From: Palsa-506 sp963786975
Lineage (GTDB): Bacteria; Actinomycetota; Actinomycetes; Streptosporangiales; Streptosporangiaceae
Length of the DNA: 64,000 nucleotides
Direction of reading: 5' to 3'
NCBI GenBank assembly: GCA_963786975.1
Contig: CAWBBE010000004.1
Coordinates: forward strand, 434,001-498,000
In this document: positions 56,014 to 61,664 of the stretch, one piece after another
Position numbering within the stretch: position 1 is the first letter of the stretch
Layout: each line of letters opens with the position of its first letter
Position numbers and translations under genes: made by a program
Notes under the pieces: model-generated
The model's database searches: none
Seen by the model: the letters and a program-made list of their open reading frames with translations, nothing else
What the model was told of the DNA's origin: nothing

Positions 56014-56140
56014 GCCGCCCAGGCGCCAGCGCGATCCGGCCGATGGTCCCCGCTGCGGGGACTTCCGGCAGTATCCAGCGGTCAGCAGCCGGCCGCTGCC
56101 ACCGGATGGACCGCGCTGTGCGCTAAGGCGCCTGGGCGGC
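56014..56140. ncRNA. Candidate structured RNA: long-range stem enclosing two hairpins
   Basis: In the 288-bp gap after the exchanger gene, GCCGCCCAGGCGCC (56014-56027) is perfectly complementary to GGCGCCTGGGCGGC (56127-56140). Between them are GTCCCC-GCTGC-GGGGAC (56046-56062) and CAGCGG...CCGCTG (56076-56098). This makes a three-stem layout. It lies between convergent genes, so it may also serve as a terminator. Confidence 0.35.
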
Positions 56141-56216
56141 GGTCACGCCAGGCACAAGCCCCGATTCATAACGGATGGCCGCTGGCTAGCGCAGTCCGCG
56201 GGCTTATCTTCCTGGC

Positions 56217-56875
56217 TCAGCATCCGTCGTAGTTCGTCCAGTTGGACGCACCGCCGGCCGCGATGGCGTTGTCGAATATCTGATCCTGGTAAGCAGCGCC
56301 GGCCACGCCGAACTCGCTGGCCGCGCCGCCGTAGGCTTCCCAGGTGCCGATCTGGAACTGGTAGGCACCGCCGCCGTTACCTGGTCCCCAGGCGTAGCTG
56401 CCGCCCTCTTCGGCGTTGCGGATGCAGGCCCCGAGCGCTGAATGGGCGGCATCCCCGCCGCCGGTGGACGGCGCCGGGGCCGGCGTCGGTGTCTGGGTCG
56501 GCGTCGGGCCGGCGCCGGGCTCGGCGGCGGGGACGGCGTCGCTGCCTGCTGCGCCTGCCGAGCCTGCTGGCGGGCCGCGCGGCGCTGCGCGAGCCGCGCG
56601 GCGGCGACCGCGGCGAGATGCTTCCGCCGGGCCGTGCGGGTCTCCAGGGACGCGACGGCCCGGTGCACGGACGTGGTCATCTGGTATCTGGTGAGGTCCG
56701 ATGCGGCGTTAGTCACCGGAGCCGCGTCATGCTGTGGCCTGGCCGCCGCCGAGTTGCCGGGCAGGAACACGAAGGCCGCAGCCACGCCTGCGAGCGCTGC
56801 TGCGGCCATTGCTACCGCCCCGAGCCTGGTCACGGGGGCCTTGTGCTTGGCATGACGGGGTACTGCTGGCATCAC
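56217..56875 (-). pseudogene. Secreted transglycosylase (Rpf/lysozyme-fold) protein, one frameshift
   Basis: The GTG/ATG at 56875/56872 starts a basic N-terminus and a hydrophobic export segment (LGAVAMAAAALAGVAAAFVFLPG). An Arg/Gln/Ala-rich region and a Pro/Ser linker follow. In the linker (about 56440-56520) the frame slips. The second frame then gives PTPTQTPTPAPAPSTGGGD and a catalytic domain: LGACIRNAEEGGSYAWGPGNGGGAYQFQIGTWEAYGG through ASNWTNYDGC, stop at 56217-56219. The C-terminal fold and the Glu in RNAEEGG are those of lysozyme-like transglycosylases that cleave peptidoglycan. I looked for, but could not establish, a c-di-AMP riboswitch upstream. Confidence 0.68.
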
Positions 56876-57080
56876 GCTCCAGTCCGCGCGGCTCCGCGCT
56901 CACCTGGCGAGCTGGCGCCAGCTGGCGCCAGGCGGCACAGGGAAACGCCTGTCTCCCGGAACTTACTTGAACCGGCATGCAAGCCGTGGGTAAATCCGGA
57001 AATAAGGCACTGACCAGCGCAGACGCAGAGTCATGGTCCGTTGCCCACAGGCCGGCCCGGTCCTGCCGCCGCCGGGCGGG

Positions 57081-57371
57081 CTACTCCCGGTCCAGCCGCA
57101 GCCGCTCGATAACGGCCTCCGGGCTTTCCGCGGCGACCCGGATCATCGCCCGGACCGCGTCCACCAGGGCGACGCGCGGCACGTCGAGCTCGACCGCGGC
57201 CGTATCCGCCCACCGGGCGAGCTGACGGTATAGCTCGGGGCTCAGGTCCAGGGTGACCCGGACCGGCTTGGACCGGATCGCGGTCTGCCCGGCCGGCGGC
57301 GCACCGGTCCTGGTGCGCCGCCCGGCGGCGGCCGCCATCTGCGCTTTCCGCCGCTCCTGCTCCGTGGTCAC
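57081..57371 (-). CDS. Ribbon-helix-helix-like partner of ParA
   Basis: A 96-residue basic protein. A disordered, Ala/Arg-rich N-terminus (EQERRKAQMAAAAGRRTRTG) leads to KPVRVTLDLSPELYRQLARWADTAAVELDVPRVALVDAVRAMIRV, a strand followed by two helices, as in RHH DNA-binding proteins of partition systems. Its GTG overlaps the ParA stop (GTGA). It would bind centromere-like repeats and autoregulate the pair. Candidate sites lie upstream of parA. No full ParB is present. Confidence 0.72.
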   Translation of the reverse strand: MTTEQERRKAQMAAAAGRRTRTGAPPAGQTAIRSKPVRVTLDLSPELYRQLARWADTAAVELDVPRVALVDAVRAMIRVAAESPEAVIERLRLDRE

Positions 57372-58039
57372 GACGAGACCGGCCCGCGCCCGGAGGGCCG
57401 CTCGATCAGGTCCTGGGCCACCCGCCGCCACACGTCGCGGCCCATCTCGGGTATCGGCATGCCGAAGCTCTGCGCGTAGACCTCCAGCCTCGGCACGGCC
57501 GTCGGCAGCACGCCGTAGCCGAGGCCTTCCAGCGCCGCCCTGGCGTTGGCGGTGGAATTCGCCCGGGCGATGCAACGGTTCAGCAGCACCGCCGAGCGGC
57601 TCGGCGTCTCCCGCAGGTCGGCGACCTCGGTGATCTCGTCCCGCACCGGGGTGGTGCGGTTGATCTCGATCGGACTCGGCGCGCACGGGATCAGGATCTC
57701 GTCCACGTACCGCATCGCCGACCTGGCGATGCCCTCATGGTCCTCCAGTTGCGGCGCGTCGATAATCACCACGTCGTCCGCCTGGGCGATCTCCGGCACG
57801 CGGCGGTGCAGGCTGCGGGACGGCAGCGCGACGATCCGGAACGGGAACGCCGCCTGCGGCGGCAGCCCCGGGTACATGGCCGCAAGATCGGACCATTCCA
57901 GCGCGCTGCCGGAAGGGTCCGCGTCCACCAGGAGCACGGTGTGCCCGGCCTCGGCGAACACATGTGCCAGCCAGACCGCCGAAGTGGTCTTGCCCGTGCC
58001 CGGCTTGAGGTTGACCAGGGCGACGCTGAGAGCCGTCAT
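57368..58039 (-). CDS. ParA-family (MinD/ParA) ATPase
   Basis: A 223-residue protein with the deviant Walker A VALVNLKPGTGKTTSAVWLAHVFAEAG, switch VLLVDADPSGSALEW and Walker B VVIIDAPQLEDHEG. It is of plasmid-type length (no N-terminal HTH). ParA ATPases move or position DNA or protein cargo. The ATG at 58039 is preceded by AATACT six nt upstream (leaderless) and no Shine-Dalgarno. It is coupled to an RHH-like gene. Upstream, DNA resembling its own 5-prime end is repeated with a repeat cluster. The pair may derive from an integrated plasmid. Confidence 0.85.
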   Translation of the reverse strand: MTALSVALVNLKPGTGKTTSAVWLAHVFAEAGHTVLLVDADPSGSALEWSDLAAMYPGLPPQAAFPFRIVALPSRSLHRRVPEIAQADDVVIIDAPQLEDHEGIARSAMRYVDEILIPCAPSPIEINRTTPVRDEITEVADLRETPSRSAVLLNRCIARANSTANARAALEGLGYGVLPTAVPRLEVYAQSFGMPIPEMGRDVWRRVAQDLIERPSGRGPVSS

Positions 58040-58481
58040 TAGCGCAGTATTGCAGTGCGCACGGCCGGGCCACGACCACGGCCGGCGGCTGGCGGCCGGG
58101 CAGCGGGCCGGGCGGGCCGCTGCCCGCCCGGCGATGCATGAGTTGACCAGGGCCACGCTAAGCGTCCTCCAGCACGCAGAATTGCAGTACTACAGTATTG
58201 CAGTATTAGTCCCGACTACCGGCGGTAAACCGGCGTTTGCACAGGTTCTGAGCGCTTCGAGCGCAACCCGCAGGGCGCCACTGGCCAGGTTACGCACAGG
58301 CTGTGGACGGCTATGTGGAGTAAATCACAGCCGCGTAATTATGTCGGTTTCAGCGGTAGATCGTAGTCCTGCGTGCTCATCCTGCGCGTGTTCTTCACCA
58401 TCTTCCGGGGCGGCCGTTAGCGCTGCCCGGCTAGCCGGCCGGGCCGTCCGGCCGGGCGCGGCGACTGGCGATCAGGCCCGG
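58040..58481. other. 442-bp region upstream of parA with duplicated start and repeats
   Basis: A second, partial copy of the parA start (coding LSVALVN) lies at about 58143-58168, followed by ATTGCAGTA-type motifs at 58176-58209; a related motif is at 58044-58056. Further on are TTACGCACA and TCCACA/TGTGGA words (58290-58325) weakly resembling DnaA boxes. No gene is seen. Confidence 0.45.
58176..58209. repeat. Cluster of ATTGCAGTA-type motifs, candidate ParA/RHH binding site
   Basis: GCAGAATTGCAGTACTACAG continues into TATTGCAGTATTAG, giving two close copies of (a/t)attgcagta. A third, GCAGTATTGCAGT, sits at 58044-58056 next to the parA promoter. Confidence 0.45.
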
Positions 58482-58853
58482 TCAGGTGCCGGCCAGGATC
58501 CGCAGCAGCATGACCCGCCGGGTGCGGGCGGCCGCGTCCAGCAGCGCCGCCAGCTCGTCCTCGCGCAGTTCCCCGGCCGCCTCGACCACGACGACGAGCG
58601 GCTCGCCGTCGGCGGCGGCTCGCTTGATCACCTGCCGGACCTGATCGGCCTCCCGGGCCAGCGCCTCCGGTGACAGCACGGACAACACCACCTCGCCTGC
58701 CGCAGGCGGCAGCAGCCTGCCCTCCGCGTCGGCGGGCAGCCGCTCGATCACCACCCGGCCGCTGGCGACGCTCAGCGGCGGATCCTCGCGAAGGTGACGG
58801 TCCACCGTGCTGTCCCGCGGTACCTGGAGGATCAGTTCGACATCGTCAGCCAT
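58482..58853 (-). CDS. Hypothetical small protein
   Basis: A 123-residue acidic protein beginning MADDVELILQVPRDSTVDRHLRED. It continues with RVVIERLPADAEGRLLPPAAGEVVLSVLSPEALAREADQVRQVIKRAAADGEPLVVVVEAAGELREDELAALLDAAARTRRVMLLRIL. Alternating strands and helices suggest a small alpha/beta domain. I do not recognise a family. Upstream in-frame sequence is Arg/Pro-rich and looks non-coding, so the ATG at 58853 is taken as the start, though its ribosome-binding site is weak. Confidence 0.55.
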   Translation of the reverse strand: MADDVELILQVPRDSTVDRHLREDPPLSVASGRVVIERLPADAEGRLLPPAAGEVVLSVLSPEALAREADQVRQVIKRAAADGEPLVVVVEAAGELREDELAALLDAAARTRRVMLLRILAGT

Positions 58854-59059
58854 CGCTGGAGCATAACCCCGGGTCCGTGCGGCGGCCGGCGGCAGCACGG
58901 CCGGCCCGCCGCGGCGCCGGCCTGGCCCGGCCGGCCGTGACCGGAGGCACCGGCCCGGGAAGCCCGTTTCAAATCTGGTCTCAGACACGCCAGCAGGGCA
59001 CACTGACAGATGGCCGGCAGCGAGCCGGGCCAGGCTGGCGCGGACGGGCTGAGGTGGCC

Positions 59060-59290
59060 ATGACTACGGACCTGCAGTACAAGATGATCATGGCGCTCAG
59101 CGCGGCTGACCTCGGCAGTCCCATCTGCGAGCAGGCTGCCGCCATCTGCGCGGAGATCGCTGACCAGCACTGCGCGCAGCTGCACGTCACGATGACCGCG
59201 CCGGTCATCGCCATCGGCCAGGGCGGCGCGGGCCGCCCCGGCCATCGGCCAGCGGCCGATGGCCGGGCCAGCCGTCCCGGGGGGTCATGA
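59060..59290 (+). CDS. Possible small leader ORF coupled to pirin
   Basis: A 76-codon frame starting MTTDLQYKMIMALSAADLGSPICEQAAAICAEIADQHCAQLHV. GAGGTGG lies 3 nt before the ATG, and its TGA overlaps the pirin ATG (ATGA). The first 50 residues look like a helical, Cys-containing peptide; the last 25 are low-complexity. It could be a genuine small protein or a translational leader, or chance. Confidence 0.35.
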   Translation: MTTDLQYKMIMALSAADLGSPICEQAAAICAEIADQHCAQLHVTMTAPVIAIGQGGAGRPGHRPAADGRASRPGGS

Positions 59291-60069
59291 TGACGCAGCC
59301 AACCGCGCCCATGCAGCCGACGGTCGACGTGCGCCGTCACGATGACCGGTTCAAGACCAGGCTCGGCTGGCTGGACTCCAAGCACTCGTTCTCGTTTTCC
59401 CGGCACTATGACCCGGGCAATACGCACCACGGCTTGCTGCTCGTCAACAACGACGACATCGTCACGCCGGGGACCGGGTTCGAGACACATCCGCATCAGG
59501 ACATGGAGATCGTCACCTGGGTGCTGCAGGGATCCCTCGTGCACCAGGACTCGACCGGGCACTCCGGGCTCATCTACCCGGGCCTGGCGCAGCGGATGAG
59601 CGCCGGCACCGGGATCCTGCACTCGGAGAAGAACGACTCCTGGCGGCTGCAGGGCGGCGCGCAGCACGCCGAGCCGGTGCATTTCATCCAGATGTGGGTG
59701 GTGCCCGACGAGAACTCCATCACCCCCGGCTATCAGCAGGTCGAGATCGACGACGAGCTGCTGCGCGGCGGGCTGGTGCCGGTCGCGTCCGGCATGCCCG
59801 GGCACGACGGCGGCTCAGCGATCCGGATCAAGAACAAGTACGCGGCGCTGTATGCCGCCCGGCTGCGCCCCGGCGACGCCGTCGAGCTGCCGGAGGCACC
59901 GTTCCTGCACCTGTTCATCGCCCGTGGCTCGGTCCAGCTGGAGGGCGCCGGCCTGCTCGGCGAGGGGGACGCGGTACGGTTCACCGCCACCGGCGGGCAG
60001 CGGGTGACGGCCAGCGAGCCCGCCGAGGTGCTGGTGTGGGAAATGCACGCGACCGTCAGCGGCTGGTAA
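59287..60069 (+). CDS. Pirin family protein
   Basis: A 260-residue bicupin. The start VRRHDDRFKTRLGWLDSKHSFSFSRHYDPGNTHHGLLLVNNDD is typical. The N-terminal cupin provides the metal site (FETHPHQDMEIVTWVLQGSLVHQDSTGHSG with three His and one Glu), followed by MSAGTGILHSEKND. The C-terminal cupin is degenerate, as usual. Pirins bind Fe(II); some have quercetinase activity, others regulate metabolism. It may act as a redox-responsive protein; MsrA follows on the same strand 220 bp later. Either of two adjacent ATGs (59287, 59290) could start it. Confidence 0.9.
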   Translation: MMTQPTAPMQPTVDVRRHDDRFKTRLGWLDSKHSFSFSRHYDPGNTHHGLLLVNNDDIVTPGTGFETHPHQDMEIVTWVLQGSLVHQDSTGHSGLIYPGLAQRMSAGTGILHSEKNDSWRLQGGAQHAEPVHFIQMWVVPDENSITPGYQQVEIDDELLRGGLVPVASGMPGHDGGSAIRIKNKYAALYAARLRPGDAVELPEAPFLHLFIARGSVQLEGAGLLGEGDAVRFTATGGQRVTASEPAEVLVWEMHATVSGW

Positions 60070-60289
60070 GCCGTCCCGGCGCCATCACCCCAGCACGCGC
60101 GGCCGGCCGGATCCCGGCGGAATCGTTTCGGCCGCCCGCGGGTCTAATCCTGGTGTGGCCGGCCCCGGAACGAGCAATGACGGCGCCCGGACGATCCGGG
60201 GCGGCGGAAAGCCGTTGCGTCCCGGCCGCTGCCGCGGCCGGTGCTGCCTTCGACGGGGCCGGCTGGCCGCAAGCGCCGAAAGGACTGAC

Positions 60290-60871
60290 ATGCTCAGGTT
60301 CAGGAACCAGAACTCCGCGGCCTCCCGGCCGGCACCTGCTCCCCCGCTGCCGGGCGACGGCCCGGCGGGCACCGAGCGCGCGACCTTCGCGGCCGGATGC
60401 TTCTGGGGCGTGGAGGCGGCCTTCCGCCAGATCGACGGAGTGCGCCAGACCGCGGCCGGCTACACCGGCGGGCACACCGGGCACCCGACCTACCGGCAGG
60501 TCTGCGGCCACCGCACCGGCCACGCCGAGTCCGTGGAAGTGTGGTTCGACCCGGCCAGGGTCAGCTACGCCCAGCTGCTGGACGCCTTCTGGCGCATGCA
60601 CAACCCCACCACCAGGAACCGCCAGGGGCTGGACTTCGGCCGCCAGTACCGGTCAGCGATCTTCTTCCACAGCCCCGGGCAGGAAGCCATCGCGCTTGCC
60701 TCGCGCGAAGCCGAGCAGGGAAAGCTGGCCAGGCCGATCGTCACCGAGATCACCCCGGCGTCCGCCTTCTACCGCGCCGAGGAGCACCACCAGCGCTACC
60801 TGGAAAAGCACGGCCAGGCCAGCTGCGCGGCCACCGTCCGCCAGCAGGCCGGCCATCACGGCTCGCGATGA
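60290..60871 (+). CDS. msrA: Peptide-methionine (S)-S-oxide reductase
   Basis: A 193-residue MsrA. The catalytic Cys lies in ATFAAGCFWGVEAAFRQIDGV. VGYxGG is seen as AAGYTGGHTGHPTYRQVCGHRTGHAESVEVWFDP. RSAIFFHSPGQEAIA and the C-terminal ASAFYRAEEHHQRYLEKHG complete the fold. A resolving Cys lies near the end (ASCAATV). It repairs oxidised methionine in proteins with thioredoxin. AAAGGA precedes the ATG at 60290. The N-terminal 25 residues (Pro/Ala-rich) extend beyond the usual enzyme. Its end lies 14 bp from a convergent small membrane peptide gene. Confidence 0.93.
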   Translation: MLRFRNQNSAASRPAPAPPLPGDGPAGTERATFAAGCFWGVEAAFRQIDGVRQTAAGYTGGHTGHPTYRQVCGHRTGHAESVEVWFDPARVSYAQLLDAFWRMHNPTTRNRQGLDFGRQYRSAIFFHSPGQEAIALASREAEQGKLARPIVTEITPASAFYRAEEHHQRYLEKHGQASCAATVRQQAGHHGSR

Positions 60872-60884
60872 GCAGGCGGCCGGG

Positions 60885-61145
60885 TCAGTACATCCAGGGC
60901 AATCTCAGGGCATGGCCGGCGGTCACCGGCCGGGCCGCGCCAGCCGCTGGCTGATGCGCGCTCGCCCCGGCATGATGCCCCGGCAGTGCCGTCGCCGCGG
61001 CGCCGGCCGCGCCCGCCGCCAGCGCCAGGACGAGAGTGCCGCGCGTCGCCCAGCCGCGCACCGTCCAGGTAAAGGGCGGACGGGGAGCGCGGTGCGATCC
61101 GGCGGCCCGCGTGCTGACGTGCGGTAACCAATTGTGAGTCTTCAT
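60885..61145 (-). CDS. Small membrane or exported peptide
   Basis: An 86-residue peptide: a basic N-terminus MKTHNWLPHVSTRAAGSHRAPRP, then WATRGTLVLALAAGAAGAAATALPG as one transmembrane or signal segment, and a short Ala/His/Pro-rich tail. GAGGGGA lies about 9 nt before the ATG at 61145. A 23-bp palindrome is centred 32 bp upstream, suggesting tight regulation. No homologous family is recognised. Convergent to msrA. Confidence 0.5.
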   Translation of the reverse strand: MKTHNWLPHVSTRAAGSHRAPRPPFTWTVRGWATRGTLVLALAAGAAGAAATALPGHHAGASAHQPAAGAARPVTAGHALRLPWMY

Positions 61146-61664
61146 CGTGCAGGTCCCCTCATCGGTTGCATTGCAAGTTGCAATGCAAGCAGAGCCTTCA
61201 GGAGGGAGAAACTACACCAGGATCCATCCCGGGATGTGACATTCGGATCGATCCGGGCGGCGTCCTGCCCGGCATGAGCCTAGGCACCGATTCTCCGCCA
61301 CGGGCAGCTTCCACCAAATCCCGGTAGCAACGGGCACCTCGCTAGTCATGCCGCGCAACGCCAGCCTGTACAGCACCAATTGTCACTCACCATTACCGGC
61401 CATCGGCAGGCCCCGGTCATTGCGTAAATGCGCTATTCTATACAGAATTGCAGGCCGGTGAGCGGAATCATGAAAGGTGCGATGCAAATTTCATTGCATT
61501 ACTTGCAAACGGAGGAGCGTGATCATTTTCCCATTCTGACTATTTCCCTTAGGATTCGAGTTAGAACTGCCCACAACGGGTATTAACGCGGCGGATGTTT
61601 CGCTTATCTCCTGCACGCACCAGCTGCGACCTTGTCCACAGGCGGTAGAAGATGCAAGGCGATC
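61146..61664. other. 519-bp divergent intergenic region before the SARP gene
   Basis: Markedly AT-rich for this genome, with no credible gene. It contains the palindrome at 61166-61188, related TTGCA words at 61482-61508, a single exact DnaA-box-like TTGTCCACA at 61632-61640 and the AAGG ribosome-binding site of the SARP gene. Confidence 0.5.
61166..61188. promoter_or_regulatory. 23-bp palindrome, TTGCATTGCAA on both arms
   Basis: TTGCATTGCAA and TTGCAATGCAA flank a central G and are exact reverse complements. A related set, ATGCAA-ATTTCA-TTGCAT followed by TTGCAA (61482-61508), lies on the SARP side of the same region. One regulator may control both genes. Confidence 0.6.

Noticed and set aside
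56876..57060. c-di-AMP (ydaO) riboswitch upstream of the transglycosylase gene
   Set aside because: Transglycosylase/Rpf genes often have one in actinomycetes, but I could not align the conserved core here with confidence.
58285..58330. Replication origin suggested by DnaA-box-like words near parA
   Set aside because: The words match the consensus only partly and are few, and no dnaA, dnaN or AT-rich unwinding element is nearby. The exact TTGTCCACA at 61632 is a single, isolated copy.
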